A DNA stretch of 64,000 nucleotides, taken from NCBI RefSeq assembly GCF_044803115.1, contig NZ_CP085224.1, positions 4,092,001-4,156,000 on the forward strand, written 5' to 3'. This document shows positions 33,784-41,825 of the stretch, one piece after another (within the stretch, counting starts at the first letter, position 1; every line of letters begins with the position of its first letter). The notes beneath the pieces were generated by a model. The model saw only the letters and a program-made list of their open reading frames with translations, searched no databases and was not told the origin of the DNA. The DNA is from Caenispirillum salinarum_A. GTDB taxonomy: Bacteria > Pseudomonadota > Alphaproteobacteria > Rhodospirillales > Rhodospirillaceae. A program made the position numbers and the translations under genes.

Positions 33784-34938
33784 TCAGGGCCTCCACTGTT
33801 TGAGGGCGGCCACGGCCCGTTCCATGTCCTCCGTCGAGCCGGCGAAGGAGAAACGGACGTAGCGGTCGCCCTCTGCCTCGTCGAAATCCACCCCCGGCGT
33901 GGCCGCGACCCCCGTCTCCGCCAGCATCCGCTTGCAGAAGGTCAAGGAGTCGTTGGTGCGGTGCGCCACGTCGGCATAGAGGTAGAATGCCCCGTCCGCC
34001 GGCGCCAGGCGATCGAAACCGGCGCCCGGCAGGCCGTCCAGCAGAACCTCGCGGTTGCGGGCATAGCGCCGGACGTTGGCCTCCAGTTCCTCGGCGCAGT
34101 CGAACACGGCGATGCCGGCGTGCTGCGACAGGGTCGGCGGGCTGATGAACAGGTTCTGCGCCAGGCACTCGATGGGGCGCACCATGTCCTCGGGCACCAC
34201 CAGCCAGCCCAGCCGCCAGCCGGTCATGCAGAAGTACTTGGAAAAGCTGTTGACCACGATGGCGTCGGGCGCGATCTCGGCCACGGTCTCGGCCGCCATG
34301 CCGAAGGTGATGCCGTGGTAGATCTCGTCGGAGATCAGGCGCACCTTGTGGGCATCGCACCACTGGACGACGCGCTTGAGCTCCTCGGGCGGCATGACGG
34401 TGCCGGTGGGGTTTGACGGGCTGGTGACGATCAGGCCGTCCAGCGGCGGGCCGTCCAGCGCCTCGAGCACCTCGGCGGTGGGCTGGAAGCGGGTGTCGGG
34501 GCCGACGGGAATCGCCACCGGCTCGATCCCCAGCGCCTTGAGGATGTGGCGGTAGGCCGGATAGCCCGGCCGTGTGACCCCTACCCTGTCGCCCGCGTCG
34601 AAGGCCGACAGGAACGCCAGGATGAAGCCGGCCGAAGAGCCCATGGTGGCGACGATACGGCGCGGGTCGACCGCGGCGCCATGGGCGGCCCTGTAGTGGC
34701 CGGCGATCTTTTCGCGCAGGTCGGGCAGGCCGAGCGCCACCGTATAGCCGAGCGGCGCGCCCGAGCCGAGCAGTTCGGCCACGCGCTCGGCGGCCTTGCG
34801 CGGCAGGCCGGTGGAGGGCTGGCCGACCTCCAGGTGCAGGGTGTCGGCGCCGGTGGCCTCGCGCTCGGCGGCGGCGCGCATGACGTCCATCACGATGAAG
34901 GGCGGAACGGTGCCCCGCCGGGCGATCTTCAGAGCCAT
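33784..34938 (-). CDS. Class I/II PLP-dependent aminotransferase
   Basis: A 384-residue fold-type I aminotransferase. It has HLEVGQPSTGLPRKA, VTSPSNPTGTVMPPEELKR, DEIYHGITFG, the PLP lysine in NSFSKYFCMTGWRLGWLV and the Arg near the end (YVRFSFAGS). It resembles aspartate/aromatic aminotransferases of the AspC-like group; the substrate is not certain. It lies between a GGT homologue (41 bp upstream) and the 3-hydroxyacyl-CoA dehydrogenase (4 bp downstream). Confidence 0.88.
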   Translation of the reverse strand: MALKIARRGTVPPFIVMDVMRAAAEREATGADTLHLEVGQPSTGLPRKAAERVAELLGSGAPLGYTVALGLPDLREKIAGHYRAAHGAAVDPRRIVATMGSSAGFILAFLSAFDAGDRVGVTRPGYPAYRHILKALGIEPVAIPVGPDTRFQPTAEVLEALDGPPLDGLIVTSPSNPTGTVMPPEELKRVVQWCDAHKVRLISDEIYHGITFGMAAETVAEIAPDAIVVNSFSKYFCMTGWRLGWLVVPEDMVRPIECLAQNLFISPPTLSQHAGIAVFDCAEELEANVRRYARNREVLLDGLPGAGFDRLAPADGAFYLYADVAHRTNDSLTFCKRMLAETGVAATPGVDFDEAEGDRYVRFSFAGSTEDMERAVAALKQWRP

Positions 34939-34979
34939 GAGGGTCCTTGGGGGAAGCGGTCGTCAGGAAGGGAGAACGG

Positions 34980-36356
34980 TCAGCGCTGGCCGGCGATCAT
35001 GCCGTAGCCGCTGCCGCGCGGGTCGGTGGCGACGCGACACAGCGCCACATGGGACGGCGCGCCCTTGGGGCACCATGCGGCGGAAACCTGCCCGGCAATG
35101 TCCTGGCGCCCGGCCACGACGCCCTCCACCGCCTGTCCAAGCGGCACGTCGTCCTTCAGCGCGCGGGCGGCGACCGTGCCGACGGCGGTCTGCGCGCCGG
35201 TGCCGCCGGCGACAGCCGCGAAATGGAACTCCTTGACGTAGGGGTTCCAGGCGAGCAGGGCCGCCAGCGGCTGGCGCGTCTGCTCAGGCGCCGGCGGCGG
35301 GGCCGCGATCATGGAGCCGAAGCCCGGCGCCATGCGGCCGGTGCCGAAGGGGCCGTTCAGCGTGAAGGCGCAGGCCACGGCCTGCCCCTGGGGGTCGACG
35401 GTCAGCAGGCCGGCAGCGCCGGGCACCGGCTGGCCGCCTTCCACCGCGCCGGCGACGCCGCCCGCCTGGAACACCTGCAAGGCGCCATGCCCCGCCACGC
35501 CGGCGGGCGGGGCGGCGACGATCTCGTTGCCCCGGGCGGTGGTGGCCGCCTCCACCCAGCGCGGCCGGAAGTTCGCCAGGGCCTCGGTGGTCAGGGCGAA
35601 GCCGGCGCGGCGATAGCTTTCCACCAGCTCGCGCGCCAGCATCCCCTGGTAGAAATCGCCCACCCCGCGCAGCCGCAGGCGGGCCAGCGTGGTCGCCAGG
35701 TTCTCCTGCACCAGCGTCGAGCCCTCGCCCGGCGACATGCCCCGGGCGTCGGCGAAGGTGCGCACCGCCGTGGGATCGTTGCGCAGCACCGCGCCGCCGG
35801 CGACGAACTGCTTGGCAAGCGCCCGCGACGCGGGGAAGCCCAGCCGCGCCTTCTTCTCGGCGTCGTTGAGCAGCGTCTCCCACCGCAGGTCACCGTACTT
35901 GGCGTGCAGGGCGAACAGCCCCCGCGGCAGGGCCGGCACGGCAGCGGGATACCGCTGACCGTCGCTGGGGGCGAGATCGGGCAGGAACTCCAGGACCTCG
36001 GCGCTGCTGCGGTCGCGGATGCGCTCGGTTTCCGGGTTGTGGACCAGACAGACGCCGCCGCCGCCGATGCCCATGGAACTGGGCAGCGTCACCGCCATGG
36101 TGAAGGCCGCCGCCACCGCCGCGTCCGCCGCCGACCCGCCGGCCGAGAGCACGTCGCGGGCGGCCAGCGTGGCGTGGGGTTCGTCGGCTGCCGCAATGCC
36201 GGCAAAGCCCGTCACGGCACCGACGGTGCCCTTTTCCACGGCCGCTCCGCCGCCGCAGGCGGCCAGCGTGGCGGAGGCACAGGCGGCGAGCAGGAACGCG
36301 CCGAGGCGCCCGCGTTGACGGCGGGGCGGGCTGTCACTAGCTTTGATGGACAACAT
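34980..36356 (-). CDS. Gamma-glutamyltranspeptidase homologue lacking the catalytic threonine
   Basis: A 458-residue protein of the GGT (Ntn-hydrolase) family. The large-subunit part is normal: LSAGGSAADAAVAAAFTMAV and PSSMGIGGGGVCLVHNPETE. At the processing site the usual TTHxSVVD block is replaced by GAAGLLTVD, aligning Ala-Ala where Thr-Thr should be. The autocleavage and nucleophile residue therefore seems absent. The later GQAVACAFTLNGPFGTGRMA is recognisable. The N-terminus has a possible lipobox (ATLAAC). The length is shorter than the usual about 560. It is probably not an active transpeptidase. ATG 36356 leaves 25 bp to the divergent protease gene. Confidence 0.8.
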   Translation of the reverse strand: MLSIKASDSPPRRQRGRLGAFLLAACASATLAACGGGAAVEKGTVGAVTGFAGIAAADEPHATLAARDVLSAGGSAADAAVAAAFTMAVTLPSSMGIGGGGVCLVHNPETERIRDRSSAEVLEFLPDLAPSDGQRYPAAVPALPRGLFALHAKYGDLRWETLLNDAEKKARLGFPASRALAKQFVAGGAVLRNDPTAVRTFADARGMSPGEGSTLVQENLATTLARLRLRGVGDFYQGMLARELVESYRRAGFALTTEALANFRPRWVEAATTARGNEIVAAPPAGVAGHGALQVFQAGGVAGAVEGGQPVPGAAGLLTVDPQGQAVACAFTLNGPFGTGRMAPGFGSMIAAPPPAPEQTRQPLAALLAWNPYVKEFHFAAVAGGTGAQTAVGTVAARALKDDVPLGQAVEGVVAGRQDIAGQVSAAWCPKGAPSHVALCRVATDPRGSGYGMIAGQR

Positions 36357-36381
36357 CGAGGGTCGGTCCTTGGTCAATAGC

Positions 36382-37794
36382 ATGTTCTCTCGGGCGGTCG
36401 CCCATTCATCCGGCGCCGGCGCGCTGCGGCGGTTGGCCATGGCGCTCATGGCGCTGACGGCGGCCGTGACGCTGGTGCTGACGTGGCCCGCACAGACGGC
36501 GCGAGCCCAGGGGATGTCCCTGATCCGGGACGCGGAAATCGAAAATACCATTCGCGATTGGGCGACGCCACTTCTGCGCGCCGCGGGCGTCGCGCCCGAG
36601 TCCGTGACCTTCCGCATGGTCAACGACGACAGCCTGAACGCCTTCGTCACCCTGGGCAACAAGATGTACCTGCACACCGGTCTGCTGATGCGCAGTGACA
36701 ATCCCGGCCAGGTGATCGGCGTCATCGCCCACGAAATCGGCCACATCGCCGGCGGCCATGCGGTGCGCCTGAAGGACGAACTGGAACGCGCCCGCATGCT
36801 GTCGCTCATCACGTCGGCGCTCGGCATGGCGGCGGCGGCTGGCACCGGACGCGGCGATGTGGGCTCGGCGGTGATCCTGGGCGGCAGCCAGGCGGCCATG
36901 CGCAACCTGTTCAGCTACAGCCGCACCCAGGAAAGCAGCGCCGACCAGGCTGCGCTCAAGTACCTGCGGGCCACCGGCCAGAACGCTGACGGCCTGGTGG
37001 AATTCTTCGACATCCTGGGCGACCAGGAAATGCTGCTGTCCAGCCAGCAGGACGCCTATGCGCGCACCCACCCGCTGACGCGCGAGCGCATCACCACCCT
37101 GCAGCACGAGGTGGAGGCCTCCGATCTGCCGCCTGCCGGCGCCACGGCCGCCGACAGGATGCGCCATGCCCGGATGGTTGCCAAGCTGGTGGGCTTCCTG
37201 AAGACGCCCGGCGTCACCTTTCAGCGCTACCCCGATACCGACACAAGCCTGCCGGCGCGCTACGCCCGCGCCATCGCCTGGTACCGCCAGGGCAAGCTGG
37301 CCGAGGCCCTGCCCATCATCGACGCCCTGCTGGCGGACTACCCGGACGACCCGTATTTCCATGAGCTGAAGGGCCAGATGCTGCTGGAGAACGGCCGCGT
37401 CGCAGAGTCCCTGGCCAGCTACCGCCGCGCCGTGGAGCTGGCCCCGCGCGAGCCGCTCATCCGCATCGCGCTGGCCCACGCCCTGGTCGAGACCGGCGAC
37501 GACAGCCATCTGGAGGCCGCGCGCGAGCACCTCACCCAGGCAGTGAAGAAGGAACCCCAGGCCGGCTTCGCCTGGCGGCTGCTGGCGACCATCCACGGCC
37601 GCCGCGGCGACATGACCATGGCATCCTACGCCATGGCGGAAAGCGCGCTGCTTCACGGCGACCCGGCCCAGGCCGCGTTCCACGCCGAACGCGCAGAACG
37701 CGGCCTCAAGACCGGCGATCCCGTTTGGCTGCGCGTGCAGGACGTCAAGCAGCGCGCCGACACCATGATGACGGAAATGAAGAACGACGGCTGA
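36382..37794 (+). CDS. Periplasmic M48 metalloprotease with TPR repeats (BepA-like)
   Basis: A 470-residue exported zinc protease. After a signal peptide (MALMALTAAVTLVLTWPAQT, cleaved near ARA-QG) comes the M48 domain with VIGVIAHEIGHIAGGHAVR (HExxH) and the downstream Glu in RTQESSADQAALKY. The C-terminal half is TPR-like helices (DDPYFHELKGQMLLENGRVAES and following). This order matches BepA (YfgC), which controls outer-membrane protein and LptD assembly. The start is uncertain: ATG 36382 or the ATG at 36439 just before the hydrophobic core. A DsbA-like gene follows by 97 bp. Confidence 0.88.
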   Translation: MFSRAVAHSSGAGALRRLAMALMALTAAVTLVLTWPAQTARAQGMSLIRDAEIENTIRDWATPLLRAAGVAPESVTFRMVNDDSLNAFVTLGNKMYLHTGLLMRSDNPGQVIGVIAHEIGHIAGGHAVRLKDELERARMLSLITSALGMAAAAGTGRGDVGSAVILGGSQAAMRNLFSYSRTQESSADQAALKYLRATGQNADGLVEFFDILGDQEMLLSSQQDAYARTHPLTRERITTLQHEVEASDLPPAGATAADRMRHARMVAKLVGFLKTPGVTFQRYPDTDTSLPARYARAIAWYRQGKLAEALPIIDALLADYPDDPYFHELKGQMLLENGRVAESLASYRRAVELAPREPLIRIALAHALVETGDDSHLEAAREHLTQAVKKEPQAGFAWRLLATIHGRRGDMTMASYAMAESALLHGDPAQAAFHAERAERGLKTGDPVWLRVQDVKQRADTMMTEMKNDG

Positions 37795-37891
37795 CCCGCC
37801 GCCTCGCGCAGACGTGACACGACACCTGTTGCTCCGGGGCCGCCGTCCCGTCATCATCACCCCACATTGACCGCTGACCGGAAGACGACGC

Positions 37892-38665
37892 ATGACCCCG
37901 ATGTTCTCCAAGCCCCGCAAGGCCCTGGCCGTCGCCGCCGTGGCACTGGGTGTGGCGTTCGCCGCCGCCGCGCCGGCCCCCGCCCTGGCCGACGAGGCCC
38001 TGACTCCCGCGCAGGAAGACGCCGTGCGCGGCCTCGTGCGCGAGTACATCCTGGACAACCCCGAGATCATCGCCGAGGCCATCGACCGCCTCCGCAGCAA
38101 GCAGCAGGCCGCCGCCGAGCAGGCGCAGAAGGAATCCATCGCCGTCCATGCCGAGCAGTTGAACTTCGACCCGGAAAGCCCCGTGCTGGGCAACCCGGAC
38201 GGCGACGTGACGCTGGTGGAGTTCTTCGACTACCAGTGCGGCTACTGCAAGGCGGTGTTCCCGGCGGTCATGGACGCCGTGGAGGATGACGGCGACGTGC
38301 GCCTGGTGATGAAGGAATTCCCCATACTCGGCCCCGCCAGCGTCTATGCCGCGCGCGCCGCCCTGGCCGCCCGCGAGCAGGACAAGTACGCCGAGTTCCA
38401 CGAGGCGCTCATGACCCTGAAGGGCCAGTTGACGGATGAAGCCGTGGACGCCGCCGCCCGGGACGTGGGCCTGGATTTGGAGCAACTGAAGGTCGACATG
38501 GCCGCGCCCGAGGTGGACAAGCAGATCTCCGCCAACATGGCCCTGGCCCGCGCCCTGGACATCGGCGGCACCCCGGCTTTCGTGGTCGGCGACACGCTCA
38601 TGCCCGGCGCGGTGCCGCTGGAACGCCTGCAGCAGGCCATCGCCCAGGCCCGCGAAGAAGGCTGA
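37892..38665 (+). CDS. DsbA-family thiol:disulfide protein (ScsC/Com1-like)
   Basis: A 257-residue periplasmic thioredoxin-fold protein. The signal peptide ends near ALA-DE. An N-terminal helical stalk of about 60 residues (TPAQEDAVRGLVREYILDNP, then a Gln/Ala-rich helix) precedes the DsbA domain, as in trimeric ScsC-type isomerases and Com1. The active site is EFFDYQCGYCKAVFP (CGYC), and the cis-Pro loop is GGTPAFVVG. It likely introduces or shuffles disulfides; the BepA-like protease upstream would fit joint work on outer-membrane proteins. Confidence 0.9.
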   Translation: MTPMFSKPRKALAVAAVALGVAFAAAAPAPALADEALTPAQEDAVRGLVREYILDNPEIIAEAIDRLRSKQQAAAEQAQKESIAVHAEQLNFDPESPVLGNPDGDVTLVEFFDYQCGYCKAVFPAVMDAVEDDGDVRLVMKEFPILGPASVYAARAALAAREQDKYAEFHEALMTLKGQLTDEAVDAAARDVGLDLEQLKVDMAAPEVDKQISANMALARALDIGGTPAFVVGDTLMPGAVPLERLQQAIAQAREEG

Positions 38666-38961
38666 CGTCGAGACGCCGTTCCGGTTTCGGGTAGCGGTCC
38701 GCAGCCGGCGGCGTCTTGCCCGCAATCCGGCGCGTTAGGGATCGCCGCTCGCGTCGATGATCTGTGAGTGCGAACCATCATCCGCGCCCGCCGCCGGGGC
38801 TCGGCCCCGGAGGCCAGGGTCGCCACGCCTTCCTGCCGGTGCCGGCGAGGCGGATGGTCGGGCGGCGTCTGTCGAAGAGGGCGAAATCGTCGACGACCTT
38901 TACGCGCGTCTTTCTGCCGATCGGCGACGCCGCGCCAAGCCGGTGTTCCGCGCTCGACGCT
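38666..38961. other. Intergenic region, nothing assigned
   Basis: 296 bp between the DsbA-like gene and the converging unknown gene. Frames are open on the plus strand but Arg/Pro-rich without a ribosome-binding site; no hairpin with a T-tract is seen. Confidence 0.4.
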
Positions 38962-39462
38962 CTAGAAGGGCGTCCGCACGAGGTAATCCCGGTCGGCCGG
39001 AATCATGTCGTTCTCTTCGAGGTAGGCCAGGACGTCGGTGTAGACGGGCAGGCTGGCGGTCTCGCGACCTTTGATCTCGCTCTCGAAGTACTCGCGTTCG
39101 TGATCCGTCATCTCGGCGGGATCGGGATACGTGAAGGTCAGATCGTGGTGGCCGAAGCCGTGCCGCCATCCGCCCCATCCGCGCTCGTGGTTGGCGGATT
39201 TGACGTGCGCTCCCCTGAAGATGACGAACGAGCGGGAACGGGCGCCGAATTCGGGGGTGATGTACTGGTTTTCCTCGATCTCGATCACTTTGCGATCCCG
39301 GTAGACGGTCAGGTCGGAAGGCTCCTGCACGAGGTAGAACAAGTCGGCCTTTCCGGCCGCGCACTGATCGGCGACGAACTGCGCGTACTCGCGGCAGAAG
39401 CGGCTGTAGCGGTCGCGTTTTGCGGTTCCGATGAGGGCGCCGAGCGCGCGGACGATGTTCAT
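38962..39462 (-). CDS. Unknown 166-residue protein
   Basis: A 166-residue soluble protein I cannot place in a family. Two blocks stand out: RDRYSRFCREYAQFVADQCA (amphipathic helix with two Cys) and a Gly/His/Trp-rich stretch RGWGGWRHGFGHHDLTFTYP. The C-terminus is acidic with repeated helix starts (TDHEREYFESEIKGRE). The ATG at 39462 lies behind GAAGAAGGA; the frame upstream is Pro/Ser-rich and non-coding in character. It is downstream of a frameshifted hydrophobic gene on the same strand (62-bp gap), so they are probably an operon. Confidence 0.65.
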   Translation of the reverse strand: MNIVRALGALIGTAKRDRYSRFCREYAQFVADQCAAGKADLFYLVQEPSDLTVYRDRKVIEIEENQYITPEFGARSRSFVIFRGAHVKSANHERGWGGWRHGFGHHDLTFTYPDPAEMTDHEREYFESEIKGRETASLPVYTDVLAYLEENDMIPADRDYLVRTPF

Positions 39463-39523
39463 GGCGGGGAATATCCTTCTTCGTTCGAGATTTGCGGACG
39501 TTTGTGCGGGGGCGGAAGGGACA

Positions 39524-39995
39524 TCAGGCCAGTCGCGGTCCGGCGAGCCGCAGGGCGTCCGTCCAGGCGTCGGGGACGGCGTTGCGCGAGGCGCGGAAGC
39601 TTTGGCGGAGGGTGCGGCCGCAGCCGCGGGCGAGGGCGTCGAATTCAAGGAATTCGGCGATTCCTGCGACGACGACATGGGTCGTGACCGCCGCAGAGGG
39701 GACGGCGAGGGCGACGGGCGGGACGAGCGCGCTTCCAATCGTCGCGACGCACCGGGTCAGGATCGCGAACGCCCAGCACGCGAGCCGGACCTTCGCCGTC
39801 GCGGCCGCGCCCGCGCCCGAGGCGACGGCAGTTGCGGCGGCTTGGCCGAAGATGGCCGCCGCGGATGAACATCGTGTGGATCTGGCCGATCAGAGTTGCC
39901 GCATTCCGACGAGCGACAGAAATGACGCCCGCGCCATCTGTTGGCGGTGGAAAGCGAGGCGCTACAATTTCCGAATTTTTCTTCGGCACGTGCAT
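39524..39995 (-). pseudogene. Frameshifted hydrophobic protein gene, unknown
   Basis: Read on the minus strand, ATG 39995 opens a frame with ISVARRNAATLIGQIHTMFI that loses coding character after about 45 codons. In the next frame, about 110 codons of GC3-rich, protein-like sequence follow to a TGA at 39524-39526 (for example AKVRLACWAFAILTRCVATI, HVVVAGIAEFLEFDALARG). That second frame has no ATG, GTG or TTG of its own. Removing one C near 39862-39872 joins the two into about 155 residues with two or three hydrophobic segments. This is either a real frameshift mutation or an assembly error. Confidence 0.5.
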
Positions 39996-40060
39996 CCCCC
40001 ACAGATCACGAATCGGCGAGGGATTCTAGCACATGCAGCCACTGCGAGCATACCATTCCC

Positions 40061-40088
40061 AAACGGCCGGCACGGAGCCGGCCCGTTT
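40061..40088 (-). terminator. Terminator after the DUF2336 gene
   Basis: Minus-strand hairpin AAACGGGCCGGC / GCCGGCCGTTT with a short loop, about 30 bp after the stop and ending in GTTTGGG. Confidence 0.6.
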
Positions 40089-40116
40089 CGTTGGGGCATG
40101 GGGATGGAACCGCCGC

Positions 40117-41250
40117 TCAGCCTTCCGCGTGCAGGGTCGGCGGCAGGGTGTTCATCTTGGCCAGCAGATATTCCAGGTCGGCGCTCTCGAAGTCGACGCC
40201 CAGGTCGCCGTACTGGGTCAGCACGCGCTCGATCATGCGGCGGGAGTAGCGCTCGCGATCGTTTTCCTCGCCGTCGTAATCGGTTTCCCCCGCCACGTCG
40301 ACGGCGGCGCGGATGGCCGGATAGAAGGCCTGCGGCAGGCCGGCCTTGCCGTAAATGCCCTTCAGGCCCAGGTCGCCGTTGTCGTGGATCAGCTCGCGCG
40401 CGTTGACGATGGGAATGCCGGTGCGCACGGCCAGCGCGTACTCGAAGAACTTGATGTCGCCCATGCACACCGCGCGCAGGACGATCGACGGCGTCAGGCG
40501 ACCGTGCTCCTGCATCTGGCGCACCAGGCGCTCCACCTCGTCCTCGTTGCTTTCGGTCGACAGGCTGATGGTGGCGCGCTCGCGGCTGTGCAGCACCAGG
40601 TCGGCCGCCAGGTCGGCCGGCAGCTCATGGTTTTCCAGGATGTGCTGGCGCAGGGTTTCCGACACCCGCGTCACCAGCCGCTCCGCCACCGTGACCGGCA
40701 GGCGCGCGCGGTTGGCGAGCGGGTCCTGCACGCCTTCCACGTCGCCGAAGCGGTCTACCATGCGCAGCATGGCGTTTTCGGTCAGGTCGGCGCCCTGGTT
40801 GGCGGCCAGCGTGGCGGCCACGTCGGCATCGCCGCGCTCCACCAGTTCGTTGGCCACCTTGGCGTCGACCTCTTTCCGGCGGGCAACGGCCTTCTGCTTG
40901 TCGGGGTCCTGGGAGCGCACGATCTCGATCAGGTCCTCGTTGGTCAGGACCGTGGAGAATTCGAGGATCGGCATGGCCACGCTGGAGACGTCGCGCGCCA
41001 GCGACATCGCCACGTCGTTGGGCACCAGCGGGTTTTCCTTCAGGTTCGTCGCCAGCGCCTCGCGCACGCGCACCTCGGCGTCGCGCACCATGATGCGGAA
41101 GATGTCGACGGCAAGCTGCCGCTCGGCCTCCGTCAGCTCAAGCTCGCCGAACTGGCGGGACAGCTTGTCGGCCGTTTCGGCCCGCGCCAAGCCCGAGGGG
41201 TCGGCGAGCAGGCGGTTGACGTCTTCCGCGGAAAGCTTTTGGTCGGCCAT
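40117..41250 (-). CDS. DUF2336 domain protein
   Basis: A 377-residue cytoplasmic, mostly helical protein of the DUF2336 family, found almost only in alphaproteobacteria. Recognisable blocks: LARAETADKLSRQFGELELT, DVSSVAMPILEFSTVLT and the HEAT-like repeats RRKEVDAKVANELVERGDAD. The function of the family is unknown. ATG 41250 begins the conserved region; upstream residues in frame are Pro/Cys-rich. It lies 125 bp downstream of uspA on the same strand. Confidence 0.85.
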   Translation of the reverse strand: MADQKLSAEDVNRLLADPSGLARAETADKLSRQFGELELTEAERQLAVDIFRIMVRDAEVRVREALATNLKENPLVPNDVAMSLARDVSSVAMPILEFSTVLTNEDLIEIVRSQDPDKQKAVARRKEVDAKVANELVERGDADVAATLAANQGADLTENAMLRMVDRFGDVEGVQDPLANRARLPVTVAERLVTRVSETLRQHILENHELPADLAADLVLHSRERATISLSTESNEDEVERLVRQMQEHGRLTPSIVLRAVCMGDIKFFEYALAVRTGIPIVNARELIHDNGDLGLKGIYGKAGLPQAFYPAIRAAVDVAGETDYDGEENDRERYSRRMIERVLTQYGDLGVDFESADLEYLLAKMNTLPPTLHAEG

Positions 41251-41375
41251 GACGGGAACGGGACACCCTGGACGAAGGCTTGAAGGAACCGCACGACGCC
41301 CGTGCGGCGCGAAGCAACGGTACACCGCTGCCAGACCTTTGTATAGGCAGATGCGTCAGCCGGCAATGACCGCCG

Positions 41376-41807
41376 TCACTGGTCGCGCACCACCAGCACC
41401 GACACATTGGCGTGACGCACCACCCGCGCGGCGTTGGGTCCCAGCAGGTAGTCCTTCAGCTCCGGCCGGTGGGCACCGATGACGATCAGGTCGGCCCTGG
41501 TCTTCTCCGCCATGCGCAGCACGGTTTCATAGACGTTGCCCTCGCCCACGATGTGCTGCACATGCATGCCGTCGGGGATGTAGGGCTTGATCTCCTCGCG
41601 CAGGCGGTGGAGCAGCTTGTCGGCCATTTCCTTCTCGTACCCCTTGGGAAAGAACTGGCCCACCATGCTCATGCCGAAGGTAGGCAGCACGGTCATGACG
41701 TGCAGGCACTGTCCCGTGGCCTGATTCAGTTCCACGGCGGTCGCCAGCGTGCGCTTGAGGTCGCTGGGATCGTCCAGGTCGATGGCGACGAGGATGTTCT
41801 GGTACAT
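41376..41807 (-). CDS. Universal stress protein (UspA family)
   Basis: A 143-residue UspA-fold protein beginning MYQNILVAIDLDDPSDLKR. The ATP-binding region reads IGAHRPELKDYLLGPNAARV, a variant of the G-x2-G-x9-G(S/T) motif. It starts 18 bp after the TRAP permease stop. UspA proteins coupled to TRAP transporters are known (TeaD with TeaABC in Halomonas), where they modulate uptake, so a similar role is a reasonable inference. Confidence 0.9.
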   Translation of the reverse strand: MYQNILVAIDLDDPSDLKRTLATAVELNQATGQCLHVMTVLPTFGMSMVGQFFPKGYEKEMADKLLHRLREEIKPYIPDGMHVQHIVGEGNVYETVLRMAEKTRADLIVIGAHRPELKDYLLGPNAARVVRHANVSVLVVRDQ

Positions 41808-41825
41808 GGGTCGTCGTTCCGTCCG

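Noticed and set aside
38757..39074. Plus-strand ORF of 105 codons containing IVDDLYARLSADRRRR
   Set aside because: No ribosome-binding site, Arg-rich throughout, and its second half is antisense to the 166-residue gene.
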